Source of the DNA: Candidatus Westeberhardia cardiocondylae
GTDB taxonomy: Bacteria; Pseudomonadota; Gammaproteobacteria; Enterobacterales; Enterobacteriaceae
Assembly: GCA_024648785.1 (NCBI GenBank)
Contig: JABYQB010000003.1
Location: 1-64,000 of the forward strand
DNA length: 64,000 nucleotides
Direction: 5' to 3'
The notes beneath the pieces were generated by a model that saw only the letters and a program-made list of their open reading frames with translations, ran no database searches and was not told the origin of the DNA. Shown piece by piece: positions 13,609 to 24,818 of the stretch; position 1 is the first letter of the stretch; each line of letters opens with the position of its first letter. A program made the position numbers and the translations under genes.

Positions 13609-14913
13609 TTATTTCCAATAAATTATCCTATAATTTTTTTTTCCTCTACACAATAAAGTATAATGATTATATTTTATATCATTACTTGCAAATACATATT
13701 TTTTATTATTCTGTTTTTTAAAATTTACTGATATTGCATTAGATTCAATCATATTTTTAGCTTCTCTATTAGAGATAGCTAAATTAGTAATTATTAAAGA
13801 TTTCTGTAAACTAATATCGTTATTTTTTTTTAAAAATACAGTTGGTATTCCATCCTGAACAAATTGTTCAAAAACACTTTTAGTTAAATTTTTTTCTGCA
13901 TTTAAAGAAAACAAATTTTTTGTGATTCTTTCAGCTAAAAACAATCCATATTTTCCATGAACTAATTTAGTAACATATTTTGCTAATATATACTGAGGCT
14001 TACAAAACAAAATATTATCTTTAACAAAAACATTTTTATTCTTATTCTTTTTTAACTCCATAATATCCATTAAATCAATAAAAGTAAAAAATTTTAAAAA
14101 ATTATAAACATCATTATCAGAAACATTTATCCAAAATTGATAAAAATCAAATATACTAGTTTTTTTTGAATCTAACCATAACATTTTTCCTGAATTATTT
14201 TTACCAAATTTAGTACCATCAACCCTTGTAATAAGGGGGGTTGTTAATCCATATACAATATTACTATACAATCTATGTATTAAATTAATACCAGAAGTAA
14301 TATTACCCCATTGATCTGAACCACCTATCTGCAAAGTAGCATTATATTTTTGATATAAAAATGAAAAATCATACCCCTGTAAAATATTATAAGAAAATTC
14401 TGTAAAAGTTATTCCATAACCAATATTATTTAATCTATTCTTAATAGATTTTTTATTAATCATATAATTAATAGAAAAATTTTTACCAATATTGCGTAAA
14501 AAATATAATATATTCATATCTTTAAACCAATCATAATTATTAACAATAATAGCACTATTTTTCCCACAATTAAAATTAAGAAAACGCTTAACTTGTTTTA
14601 CAATATTTATTGTATTATTTTGAATGTATTCAAAATTATATAATTTACGTTCATACATTCTAAAACTTGGATCTCCAATTAAAGCAGTAGCCCCACCTAA
14701 TAAAATAATTGGTCTATGACCAAGCAATTGAAATCTTTTCAAACATAATAACAATACAATATGACCAATATGTAAACTATCATTAGTTGGATCAAAGCCA
14801 CAATATAAAGTGATAGAATTATTTTCTAAAAAATTTACTAATTTTTCACGATTTGAAATTTGAAAAATTAAACCTCTATCTTCAAAATATTTTATTAAAT
14901 TATGTACTTTCAC
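13609..14913 (-). CDS. tyrS: Tyrosyl-tRNA synthetase
   Basis: Class I synthetase that charges tRNA-Tyr. 434 residues (E. coli 424). The HIGH motif is HIGH in DSLHIGHIVLLL. The KMSKS loop is KFGKN in DGTKFGKNNSGKMLWLD, and the tyrosine pocket motif YDFSFLYQKY is present. A C-terminal S4 domain follows from about residue 365 (SNREAKNMIESNAISVN). The gene is convergent with dtpA. Of note, the symbiont apparently makes the tyrosine precursor (aroF-tyrA) but this window shows no tyrosine aminotransferase. Confidence 0.96.
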   Translation of the reverse strand: MKVHNLIKYFEDRGLIFQISNREKLVNFLENNSITLYCGFDPTNDSLHIGHIVLLLCLKRFQLLGHRPIILLGGATALIGDPSFRMYERKLYNFEYIQNNTINIVKQVKRFLNFNCGKNSAIIVNNYDWFKDMNILYFLRNIGKNFSINYMINKKSIKNRLNNIGYGITFTEFSYNILQGYDFSFLYQKYNATLQIGGSDQWGNITSGINLIHRLYSNIVYGLTTPLITRVDGTKFGKNNSGKMLWLDSKKTSIFDFYQFWINVSDNDVYNFLKFFTFIDLMDIMELKKNKNKNVFVKDNILFCKPQYILAKYVTKLVHGKYGLFLAERITKNLFSLNAEKNLTKSVFEQFVQDGIPTVFLKKNNDISLQKSLIITNLAISNREAKNMIESNAISVNFKKQNNKKYVFASNDIKYNHYTLLCRGKKNYRIIYWK

Positions 14914-15672
14914 TAAACCCCTTAAAAATAATTTATATAAACATAAAATTTACATATGATATAAAAAATAAATAAAATGTAAGACAAAATACATATTTTA
15001 TCTATTAAATAAAAAATATATAAATAAATTATATTCAATAAAATAAATAATTTTTTATATATTTAACTTTAAAAGTTATAACTATTACTTAATAAATTAA
15101 AAAAATAAAAATTAACTAAATTATTTTTAATTTATTAAACAAAAATTTAAAAAATCATTAAACTTAAGAAAATAAAATATTGTACATATTGTATCTATTC
15201 ACAAAAATATTTAAAAACTTCAATGTAATATATTTATTAAATAATATTTAATTTATTAAAATAATAAATCTAATATTTCATATTATATTATTTTATCATC
15301 AAAATTTATAATACACAATTTATATACTAAAATAAATATTATTCATAAATATTAAATTTATAAAAAATAAATAAATTAGAAAAATAAAAAAATTATGCAT
15401 TATATAATAAATCAACTAAATTTACATAAATAAATCAAATAAAACAATAAAATAAAATATAAAAAAATAAAATATAATATAATAATATTAAACAAAAATA
15501 TAAACATATAATTTTTAAGATATTCTTTAATACAATGAAATAATTATTATTAAATTAAATATTTAATAAATAAAATTATTAAATCAAACTTTAATGAAAT
15601 ATTAAAAAAATTAAATAAAAAAAATTTTAAATTATATACTAAACACAACATTAAATATAAATCATATCCAAT
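14914..15672. other. Long AT-rich spacer, tyrS-mepM
   Basis: About 760 nt, divergent. I see no ORF, RNA gene or strong repeat. C outnumbers G on the + strand by eye. In E. coli znuABC and other genes lie near mepM; any remnants are unrecognisable. Confidence 0.5.
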
Positions 15673-16916
15673 ATGATACAATTAAAATTTTACACTTTTA
15701 TAACATTAATGTTATTAAATAAAGACATTTATCCTGTAAATTTTACTCACGAACAAAAAACAAATTTACATAATATTACTATAAAAAAATATGATGGAAA
15801 AATTGAAAAAAAATTCTTTTATTATATTAATTACAATAAAAAAAATATCATTAAAAATAACAAAAATATAAAATTAAACAATATATACATTTTAATGTTA
15901 AAAAAAAATATTTATGACACACAAAAAAAAACAAAAAATGTTAAATATATATATGAAATAAAATACTTAACTTTATATAATAAAAAACATTACAATACAT
16001 TAAATATTTATAATAATAAAATAAATAAGAATACATCCAAATATTTTAATAATTTATATATATATATAAAAGAATTTAAAAAACAACATAAAAAAAATAA
16101 TAATCTAACAAATAAAAAAATAAATATTTACCAAAAACAAAAAGCAAATAATTTTTTTTTAAGAAAGAACTGGATAGAAATTTTCTTTCTACAATAAAAT
16201 TAGCTAAATTAAATAATAATGATATTTATGAAATTATTAATTTATTAAAAACAAAAATAAATTTAAATAAATTACAAAAAGAAGATCAATTTTTATTGAT
16301 AATAAAAAAAAATCAAAAAAACAAACAAAATACAAATACATTAATAGGAATAAGATTAAAAACTGGTCAAAAAAACTATTATATTTTTCGTGACAAATAT
16401 GGAAAATTTTATTATCATAGTGTTTTAGAGTTAACAGATAAAAAATTTTTACATTTTCCTGTCAGAGACATTTACAAAATTTCATCAAATTTTAATTTAA
16501 ATAGACTTCATCCTATTACTGGAAAGATTTCACCACATAAAGGTATTGATTTTGCTGTACCTATTGGTACACCGATATTAACAATAAATAATGGAATAGT
16601 AATAGAAAACAAAAAAAATAAAATATCAGGAAACTATATTAGTATAATGCATGATAAAAAATATATAACTAAATATATGCATTTAAAACAATCTTTAGTA
16701 CAAGAAGGACAAAAAGTCAAACAAGGAGAATGTATTGGATTTTCAGGAAATACCGGTCGTTCAACAGGTCCTCATTTACATTTTGAAGTTTGGGTAAATA
16801 AAAAAGCAATTAATCCATTAAACATAGACTTATCATATATAATAATAACATCAAAAAAAAACAAAAAATATTATCCTGAAACAGAATGGATGCTTGAACA
16901 ATTAAAATATAATTAA
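15673..16916 (+). pseudogene. mepM: Murein endopeptidase MepM, frameshifted
   Basis: MepM (YebA) is a periplasmic M23 zinc endopeptidase that cleaves peptidoglycan cross-links. Two reading frames cover it. The first, 15673-16197, has a hydrophobic N-terminus and a lysine-rich, poorly conserved region. The second is open from 16155 and carries FLSTIKLAKLNNNDIYEIINLL, cognate to the E. coli ASARNAGLTSAEVSAVIKAM segment. It then carries the full M23 domain with zinc ligands in SPHKGIDFAVP and TGPHLHFEVW. The frames join at a T9 run (16152-16160). One added T gives a single 414-residue protein (E. coli 440). The intact domain suggests rescue by slippage, recent decay or a sequence error. Confidence 0.9.
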
Positions 16917-17178
16917 ATTAATAAATTATTACATTTAAAACATATAATAAATATTATAATAATATATTTAATAAAATTAAATTATTATTAATTTTATATA
17001 TAAAAATAAATAAAATTATTTTTATTAAAAATAAATATTATTAATATTTTAACATATAAAATAATATATATAAAAATTAATAATTCATAAATATTTATAT
17101 TTTATCTATAAATTAGAATACAATATTTAAACATTTACAAATAAAATAACTTAGTAAAATTTTTAAAAACTATAAAAC

Positions 17179-18276
17179 ATGAATAAAATTAATAAAATGA
17201 AAATTACGCAAAGAAAAAATAAAAATAAAATAAATTTACTTGACATGGATAAAACAAAATTAAGAACATATCTTAAATCAATAGGTGAAAAAACTTTTAG
17301 AGCAAATCAAATTATGAAATGGATATATCAAAGATACTGTGATAATTTTAATAAAATGACAAATATCGGAAAAAATTTACAAAAAAAATTAAAAATTTCC
17401 ACTAAGATTAGCGCTCCAAATATATTAGACGAAAAACATTCTATAGATGGAACTATAAAATGGATAATTCAAATAAATTCAAAAACAATAGAAACAGTTT
17501 ATATTCCAGAAAAAAATAGAAAAACATTATGTATATCATCTCAAATAGGATGTCCTATTAAATGTAAATTTTGTGCAACAGGTGGGATAAAATTTGAAAA
17601 AAATTTAGCGGTATCTGAAATTATTGGACAAATTTGGAAAATATCAAAATTATTAAGTAAAAAAAATAAAAATATTAAAAAATTTAAACCAATTACAAAC
17701 ATAGTTGTTATGGGTATGGGTGAACCATTATTAAATATAAATAATATAATAACATCAATAAATATTATGTTAGATAAAGAAGGCATGAAATTTTCTAAAA
17801 GAAAAATAACATTATCTACTGTTGGTATATCTCCTGCAATAAAAAAAATAACTGATAAAATAGATGTAGTATTAGCAATATCATTACACGCTCCAAACAA
17901 TAAAATACGGAATAATATTATTCCTATTAATAAAAAATATAACATTAATTCATGTTTAAATTCCATGAAAGAATATATAAAGAAATCATCAGCAAATAAA
18001 GGAAAAGCAACTATAGAATATGTTATGCTAAAACATATAAATGATAAAATAGAACATGCACATCAATTAGCAAAACTTTTAAAAAATTTTCCTTGTAAAA
18101 TAAATCTTATACCATGGAATTCATTCCCAGGTTCAAAATATAAATGTAGTTCAAAAATTAATATTAAAAATTTTTTTGAAATTTTACAACAATATAAATT
18201 AACTGTAACAATACGAAAAACACGTGGATCTGATATTTATGCATCATGTGGACAATTAATAGGTAATATAAATTAA
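17179..18276 (+). CDS. rlmN: Dual-specificity RNA methyltransferase RlmN
   Basis: Radical SAM enzyme that methylates C2 of A2503 in 23S rRNA and A37 of some tRNAs. 365 residues (E. coli 384). The radical-SAM cluster motif is CPIKCKFC near residue 125, with MGMGEPLLN after it. The two mechanistic cysteines appear conserved, in KTLCISSQ and in the C-terminal YASCGQL. The protein ends about 19 residues earlier than E. coli RlmN. Order rlmN-hisS-der is ancestral, with rodZ, ispG, yfgM and bamB deleted from between. The first ATG is used; one at 17197 is also possible. Confidence 0.96.
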   Translation: MNKINKMKITQRKNKNKINLLDMDKTKLRTYLKSIGEKTFRANQIMKWIYQRYCDNFNKMTNIGKNLQKKLKISTKISAPNILDEKHSIDGTIKWIIQINSKTIETVYIPEKNRKTLCISSQIGCPIKCKFCATGGIKFEKNLAVSEIIGQIWKISKLLSKKNKNIKKFKPITNIVVMGMGEPLLNINNIITSINIMLDKEGMKFSKRKITLSTVGISPAIKKITDKIDVVLAISLHAPNNKIRNNIIPINKKYNINSCLNSMKEYIKKSSANKGKATIEYVMLKHINDKIEHAHQLAKLLKNFPCKINLIPWNSFPGSKYKCSSKINIKNFFEILQQYKLTVTIRKTRGSDIYASCGQLIGNIN

Positions 18277-18458
18277 TATTTTAAAAAAACTTAAAATATG
18301 AAAATAACAAAATTAAATTTAAATTAATAGATTTTAACATTTAAAATAATAAAAAAATAAAAAAATTAAACAATTATAATTCAATACATTTACAAATTTA
18401 AAAATCTGAAATCATAAGATAAAAAAATAACAAAATATTAAAATTACTTACAATTAAA

Positions 18459-19736
18459 ATGATAAAAAAAATTCAATCTATTCGTGGAATGCATGATTTT
18501 TTTTATGAAGACACAATATATTTTCAACATATTGAAAACACATTCAAAAAATTAGTAACAAATTACGGTTATTATGAAATACGGTTACCAGTACTAGAAT
18601 ATAGCATTTTATTCGAAAAAACAATGACATTAGAAAACAATATATCAAAAGAAATGTATACTTTTGTAGATAAAAACAAAAAAAATATAACTATAAGACC
18701 TGAAGGAACAGCAAGTTGTGTACGTTCTTTTATTCAACATGGATTATTTCGTTTAAATCAACAACAATTTTGGTATATTGGACCAATGTTTAGACATGAA
18801 AAACCACAAAAAGGAAGATACCGCCAATTTTATCAATTAGGAATAGAAAAATTTGGATGTATTGGACCAAATAGTGATATAGAATTAATATTAATGATTA
18901 ATAGATGGTGGAAAATATTAGGAATTAACAAAAATATATCATTAGAAATAAATTTTCTTGGAGAAAAAAAAGAATATGAAAAATATAAAAAGGAACTAAC
19001 AAAATTTTTCATAAAATATGAAAATCATTTAGATAATAATTGTAAAAAATACATTAAAAAACATCCAATGAAAATTCTAAATAAAAAAAATATAAAAACT
19101 CAAAGATTATTGGATGATGCTCCAAAAATACTGAATTTTTTAAATAAAAAATCTAAAAAACATTTTGATAATATTTGCAAATTCTTAGATAGAATGAACA
19201 TTTCATATAAAATTAACCCTAATTTAATGAGAGGATTAGGATACTATAATAATACAATATTTGAATGGATTACATACGATTTAGGAAAAAAAATAACTAT
19301 TTGTGGTGGTGGAAGATATGATTGTTTAATAAACAAACTTGGAGGACCAAAAACTCCAGCAATAGGATTATCAGCTGGTTTAGAAAGATTATCATTACTA
19401 ATAAAATTAGTAAATCCTGAATGTGTTATTTATAAATACATAGATATTTATATAATTACTACAAATCATGATGTTTTGAAAAAAGAAGCAATTCTATTAT
19501 CAGAATACATAAGAGATACATTACCATCTCTTAATATTATGATAAATTATAAAAAACAAAGTATTTCCAAACAATTTAAAAAAGCGAATAAATTAAAATC
19601 TAAAATAGTTTTATTTTTCGGAGAAAAAGAAAACGAGGAAAAAATAATTATTCTTAAAGATCTTAAAAAAAAGAAACAAAAAATATTAAAAAAAAACAAA
19701 ATTATTAAAAATTTAAAAATATTCTTTAACATATAA
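18459..19736 (+). CDS. hisS: Histidyl-tRNA synthetase
   Basis: Class II synthetase that charges tRNA-His. 425 residues (E. coli 424). It starts KKIQSIRGMHDFFYED, a family hallmark. Motif 2 is FRHEKPQKGRYRQFYQLGIE. The histidine-binding blocks are LGYYNNTIFEW and GGGRYDCLI, and motif 3 is GLSAGLERLSLL. The C-terminal anticodon-binding domain (from about residue 330) is strongly lysine-rich and diverged. rodZ and ispG, which stand between rlmN and hisS in E. coli, are missing. Confidence 0.97.
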   Translation: MIKKIQSIRGMHDFFYEDTIYFQHIENTFKKLVTNYGYYEIRLPVLEYSILFEKTMTLENNISKEMYTFVDKNKKNITIRPEGTASCVRSFIQHGLFRLNQQQFWYIGPMFRHEKPQKGRYRQFYQLGIEKFGCIGPNSDIELILMINRWWKILGINKNISLEINFLGEKKEYEKYKKELTKFFIKYENHLDNNCKKYIKKHPMKILNKKNIKTQRLLDDAPKILNFLNKKSKKHFDNICKFLDRMNISYKINPNLMRGLGYYNNTIFEWITYDLGKKITICGGGRYDCLINKLGGPKTPAIGLSAGLERLSLLIKLVNPECVIYKYIDIYIITTNHDVLKKEAILLSEYIRDTLPSLNIMINYKKQSISKQFKKANKLKSKIVLFFGEKENEEKIIILKDLKKKKQKILKKNKIIKNLKIFFNI

Positions 19737-20119
19737 ATAAATATAAACATTTTAATATTAAAAATATATTACTTTAACACAAAATAATATTTTTTATTAT
19801 TTAAAAATAATTAATATAATAAATATTATCTAATTAAAACTATTTCTTAAATTATTTACAAAATAAAAATAAAATATGAAATAATAAAAATATACACATA
19901 ATTTTTTTTCATAATGTAAATATAAATATTAAAAATAAATTAAAATATTTAAAAATTTTAATAAAATAAAAAATATTAACTAAAGAATTTTTATATTTAA
20001 ATCATAAAATGTATTAAAATAAATAACATTTTATTAATATAAAATAACGAAAATTTGTATAATATTTAATATTATCAATTATGATAAAATTTTAAACACT
20101 ATTTATTTAATAAAACAAA
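19737..20119. other. AT-rich spacer, hisS-der
   Basis: About 380 nt with no ORF or structured RNA seen. In E. coli yfgM and bamB occupy this position; nothing recognisable remains. Confidence 0.5.
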
Positions 20120-21514
20120 ATGGAACAATATATACCAATAATTTCAATAATTGGTCGTAAAAATGTAGGAAAATCTACATTATTTAATCAATTAATAAAA
20201 AATAGAAAAAAAATTCAAATAAATAAAATCAAAACAACAATAGACAGAAAATATGGAGAAATGACATACAAAAATAACAAATGTATTATAATTGACACTG
20301 GTGGGTTTAATAATAGACCAAATTCAACAATAGAAAAAAAAATACAAAAACAATCATTAAAATCAATTGAAGAATCCAATATTATATTACTAGTAATAGA
20401 TGGATCAACATCATTAACAGACATTGATAAAAATATATCTCATTTATTAAGAAAAACTTATAAAAAAAATATAATTATTATTGTAAACAAAATAGAAAAA
20501 ATTAATTTGAAAAATATAAAAAATAATTTTCATTGTCTAGGAACAAATGAAATTAATTTTGTTTCAGCTTTATACGGAAAAAAAATAATAAATGTAAAAA
20601 ATAAAATTTTTTCATTTTTAAAAAAAAATGAAATATTAAAAAAAAATGTTAACAATAACGAAATATTATGTAAAAAAAATTTAATATTATTAAAAAAACA
20701 AGAATTAACAAAAAAAACAAAAAATCAACAATTATTTCCAATAAAACTTGCTTTTATTGGAAAACCTAATGTTGGTAAATCAACCTTAATTAACTGTATA
20801 CTAAAAAAACAACAAGTTATAACACACAACACACCAGGAACAACACAAGAAAATATTTACATTCCTGTAGTATTTAACAAAAAAAAATATACATTAATAG
20901 ATACTATGGGAATAACAAAATTACAAAATAACAAAAAGAAAAAAATAAAAAAATATATTATTAATGAAACATTAAATGCAGTACAAAACTCAAATGTAGT
21001 TCTTTTACTAATTGACGTTTCTATAGGAATGTTTAAAAAAGATATTAATTTAATAAATTTTGTTATAAAAAAAAAATACAAAATATTAATTATATTAGTA
21101 AATAAATGTGATCTTTTAAACAAAATAGAAAAAACAAAAATAAAAAAAAAATTAACAGATTATTTTAAATATGAAAAATTTATAGAAATTCATTTTATTT
21201 CAGCAAAATATTCAATTGGAATTTCTTCATTATTTAAAATAATAAACAATATTTACAAATATACAAAAATAAAAGTAAATAATTCACTTCTTACAAGAAT
21301 AATGAAAAATGCAATAAAAAAACAACAACCACTGACACATAATAAAAAAATAAAATTAAAATTTGTAAATATTAAACAATATAATCCATTAACCATAGTA
21401 ATACATGGAAATAATACTAAATATATTCATAACTCATATAAAAATTATTTAAAAAACATTTTTTATGAAAATTTAAAAATAAAAAGCATACCAATACAAA
21501 TAAAATTTAAATAA
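20120..21514 (+). CDS. der: Ribosome-assembly GTPase Der (EngA)
   Basis: Essential GTPase for 50S subunit assembly, unusual in having two G domains in tandem. 464 residues (E. coli 490). The first P-loop is GRKNVGKST near residue 13 with DTGGF as G3. The second is GKPNVGKST near residue 214 with DTMGI as G3 and NKCD as G4. A KH-like domain forms the C-terminus. The G4 of domain 1 reads NKIE rather than NKxD, so the first domain may bind nucleotide less specifically. The protein is extremely rich in K, N and I, typical of plus-strand genes in this window. Confidence 0.95.
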   Translation: MEQYIPIISIIGRKNVGKSTLFNQLIKNRKKIQINKIKTTIDRKYGEMTYKNNKCIIIDTGGFNNRPNSTIEKKIQKQSLKSIEESNIILLVIDGSTSLTDIDKNISHLLRKTYKKNIIIIVNKIEKINLKNIKNNFHCLGTNEINFVSALYGKKIINVKNKIFSFLKKNEILKKNVNNNEILCKKNLILLKKQELTKKTKNQQLFPIKLAFIGKPNVGKSTLINCILKKQQVITHNTPGTTQENIYIPVVFNKKKYTLIDTMGITKLQNNKKKKIKKYIINETLNAVQNSNVVLLLIDVSIGMFKKDINLINFVIKKKYKILIILVNKCDLLNKIEKTKIKKKLTDYFKYEKFIEIHFISAKYSIGISSLFKIINNIYKYTKIKVNNSLLTRIMKNAIKKQQPLTHNKKIKLKFVNIKQYNPLTIVIHGNNTKYIHNSYKNYLKNIFYENLKIKSIPIQIKFK

Positions 21515-21668
21515 ATTATGATTTTTAAAAAAAGTATTTAAAAATTTAAAATTATTAACAATTTTAAAATATTAAAAAATAAATATATAATTAAAAATTA
21601 ATAACATTATTTATTAAATCCAATTTATTAACAAAATATCTTATAAACAATATTAAAAAATATTGAAT

Positions 21669-22319
21669 CTATTTCAAAAATTGACTAATTTTTGCTTTTA
21701 ATATATCAATAGCTGCTCGATTCTTACCACCTCTTGGAACTATAATATCAGCATATTGTTTAGAAGGTTCGATAAACTGTAAAAACATAGGTCGAACAGT
21801 TTTTTTATATTGTCTAATAACCGAATCCATAGACCTACCTCTTTCATTAACATCCCGTTTTATACGACGAATAAAACAAATATCCAATGGAGTATCAATA
21901 AAAATAGAAAAATTCATTTCATTTCTTAATCTAAAATCAGTTAACAACAAAATACCTTCTAAAATAATTACTTTTTTAGGAACTAAATAAAGAGTTTTTG
22001 AACAACGTGTATGTCTTGTATAACTATACAAAGGAACATTAATTGATAACCCAGACTTTAACATTTTAATATGCTTAAGTAAAAGATTATGATCCATTGA
22101 ATTTGGATGATCATAATTAACTTTCATTCTTTCATGAATAGTAATATCATTTTGATCTTTATAATAACTATCTTCAGGAATAATACTTATACATTCAAAA
22201 CCAACTTGATCGCATAATTCTCTATACAATGTTCTTGCAACAAGACTTTTACCTGACGCAGAAGCTCCAGCAATACCAATAATTACACATGTATTATTAC
22301 AAAATTTATTTTGAAACAT
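21669..22319 (-). CDS. udk: Uridine/cytidine kinase
   Basis: Pyrimidine salvage enzyme phosphorylating uridine and cytidine to UMP and CMP. 216 residues (E. coli 213). The P-loop is [11 protein letters not shown] near residue 14. The nucleoside-binding block [12 protein letters not shown] and the lid [16 protein letters not shown] are almost identical to E. coli, and the tail [12 protein letters not shown] is kept. It is one of the best conserved proteins here. Together with pyrH it suggests that nucleosides taken from the host are converted to UMP and then UDP. Confidence 0.96.
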   Translation of the reverse strand: MFQNKFCNNTCVIIGIAGASASGKSLVARTLYRELCDQVGFECISIIPEDSYYKDQNDITIHERMKVNYDHPNSMDHNLLLKHIKMLKSGLSINVPLYSYTRHTRCSKTLYLVPKKVIILEGILLLTDFRLRNEMNFSIFIDTPLDICFIRRIKRDVNERGRSMDSVIRQYKKTVRPMFLQFIEPSKQYADIIVPRGGKNRAAIDILKAKISQFLK

Positions 22320-22895
22320 AAATACAGTACCAAAATCAATAAAATAATCAAAATAAAAATATAAAACAAAAATTTATATATAAAAATCAAATTTTAATAT
22401 ATTTAAAAAATAATATTTTATCAAACTTTATTAAAATTCAATTATTATTTAAAAATAAATATATATAGTAATCATACTAATATAGTAAAATAATATAAAA
22501 ATATTTAATTTTTTTAAAATTTTATTTACTTATAAAATATTTAACTTAATTTAAGAATTAATTTTAAATAATTTTACAAATATACATAAATATAAAATAA
22601 TATTTAAAAAGTAATAATAAAAACATTAAAAAAATAAAAATTAATTTCATATATTAAATATATTAAAAAAAATACTTTAAAATTAATAAAATAATATTAT
22701 TAATAATGAACTATAACTAATTTAATTAATATTAAAATAATGTACTATTTATAAAAAATTAAAATATTTACAAAATGCATTATTTATTAAAAATAAATAA
22801 ATTGAATAACAAAAATAAAATATATAATTATTTATATTAAAAATTTAAATATTTAAATTAAATTAAAATAATATTAAAAAATAAGGATACACAAA
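22320..22895. other. AT-rich spacer, udk-metG
   Basis: Divergent spacer of about 575 nt. No ORF, tRNA or strong inverted repeat is visible. An AAGGA ribosome binding site lies directly before metG. Confidence 0.5.
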
Positions 22896-24536
22896 ATGAT
22901 AAAAAAAACAAAAAAAATGATAGTAACATGTGCACTTCCTTATGCAAACGAATCAATTCATTTAGGACACATTTTAGAACATATACAAGCAGATATTTGG
23001 GTAAGATATCAAAAAATGCAAGGTAATAAAGTATTTTTTATTTGTGCAGACGACGCACATGGAACAGCAATTATGATAAAATCAAAAAAATTAAAACAAA
23101 ACCCAAAAAAATTAATAAAAAAAATACATTCAGAACACCATAAAGATCTTATAGATTTTAATATTAATTATGACAATTATTATTCCACTCATAGTAAAGA
23201 AAATTATAAATTAATAAAATTAATCTACAAACGCTTAAAAAAGAATGGATTTATTAAAACAAAAACAACATATCAATTTTATGATAAAAAAGAAAACATA
23301 TTTTTACCAGATCGTTTCATAAAAGGTAATTGTCCCAAATGCAAATCACATAATCAATTCGGTGATAATTGTGAAATATGTGGTGAAATATATAATTCAA
23401 TTGATATACTTAACCCAAAATCTACAATTTCTAATAGTATTCCAATAATTAAAAAATCAAAACATTTATTTTTTAATTTACCACATTTTAAAAATATGTT
23501 ACATAATTGGATTAATTCAAATATATTACAAAAAGAAATAACAAATAAAACAAAAGAATGGATAAAATCCGGTTTAAAATCTTGGAATATTTCACGTGAT
23601 CATCCTTATTTTGGATTTAAAATACCAAATGTATCAAACAAATATTTTTACGTTTGGTTGGATGCAACTATTGGGTATATGGGAACATTTAAAAATTTAT
23701 GTAATAAAAAAAATTATATTTCATTTAATGATTTTTGGAAAAAAAATTCAAAACATAAACTTTACCATTTTATTGGAAAAGATATTATATACTTTCATAC
23801 TTTATTTTGGCCTTCTATACTAGAAGGAAGTAATTTTCGTAAACCAACAAATATATTTGTACATGGATATCTTACAATCAATGGTAAAAAAATGTCCAAA
23901 TCAAAAGGTAACTTTATAAAAGCCAGGGATTATTTAAATTATTTAGAACCAGATTGTTTAAGATATTATTATGCAAGCAAATTATCATCAAAAATTAAAG
24001 ATATTAACTTTAATACAAAAAATTTTGTTGAAAAAGTTAATACCGATATTGTAAATAAAATTGTAAATTTAGCTTCCAGAAATGCAAATTTCATAGAAAA
24101 ATATTTTAATGGATATTTATCAAAACAAATATCAAATACAAAATTATATGACAAATTTATTAATGAAAAAAATAACATTGAAATATTTTTCCTAAATAGA
24201 GAAACAAAAAAAGTAACTCAAAAAATAATTTTTCTTGCAAATTTAGCTAACCAATACATAAATAAAAAAGCTCCATGGAAAATAAAAATAGAAGAAAAAA
24301 ACAAAAGTTTACATAATATTTGCTCTATGGGTATACACTTATTTAGAATATTAATAATTTATCTTAAACCAATTCTTCCATCTTTAGCAAACAAAACAGA
24401 ACTTTTTTTAAATACATCTTTATCATGGAATAATATTAAAATACCACTAATTTCACATAAAATTCGCCCATTTAAAATATTATTTAAAAGAATTCAACTT
24501 AAAAAAGTAAATAATATTTTTTATAAAAATAAATAA
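22896..24536 (+). CDS. metG: Methionyl-tRNA synthetase, C-domain missing
   Basis: Class I synthetase that charges initiator and elongator tRNA-Met. 546 residues, against 677 in E. coli. The HIGH motif is HLGH in SIHLGHILEHIQADIW. The zinc knuckle cysteines are present (CPKC and CEIC, residues about 147-161), and the KMSKS loop is KKMSKSKGNF. The alpha-helical anticodon domain is complete, but the C-terminal dimerisation/tRNA-binding domain (E. coli about 550-677) is absent. E. coli MetG cut at about residue 550 is a well-known active monomer, so function is expected. An AAGGA ribosome binding site supports the ATG. Confidence 0.96.
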   Translation: MIKKTKKMIVTCALPYANESIHLGHILEHIQADIWVRYQKMQGNKVFFICADDAHGTAIMIKSKKLKQNPKKLIKKIHSEHHKDLIDFNINYDNYYSTHSKENYKLIKLIYKRLKKNGFIKTKTTYQFYDKKENIFLPDRFIKGNCPKCKSHNQFGDNCEICGEIYNSIDILNPKSTISNSIPIIKKSKHLFFNLPHFKNMLHNWINSNILQKEITNKTKEWIKSGLKSWNISRDHPYFGFKIPNVSNKYFYVWLDATIGYMGTFKNLCNKKNYISFNDFWKKNSKHKLYHFIGKDIIYFHTLFWPSILEGSNFRKPTNIFVHGYLTINGKKMSKSKGNFIKARDYLNYLEPDCLRYYYASKLSSKIKDINFNTKNFVEKVNTDIVNKIVNLASRNANFIEKYFNGYLSKQISNTKLYDKFINEKNNIEIFFLNRETKKVTQKIIFLANLANQYINKKAPWKIKIEEKNKSLHNICSMGIHLFRILIIYLKPILPSLANKTELFLNTSLSWNNIKIPLISHKIRPFKILFKRIQLKKVNNIFYKNK

Positions 24537-24818
24537 GTAATTAAAAAAAATTAAAATTAATATTTTTTAAAATTGATATTATAAATAATAAAATTAATGA
24601 ATAAAAACTTTAAATATAAAACAATAACTTTAAAAAATAAAATTTATTAATAATTAAATATAAAATATACAATGCAACTTATGAAAACATAAAATATTAT
24701 TAATGAAATTCAAAATATTATAACTAAATATAAAAAATATAAAATAATACTCATTTATAAACCTACTTTATATTAAAAAAAATAAACTAAAGTACTTTTA
24801 AATATTCTACATTAAAAA

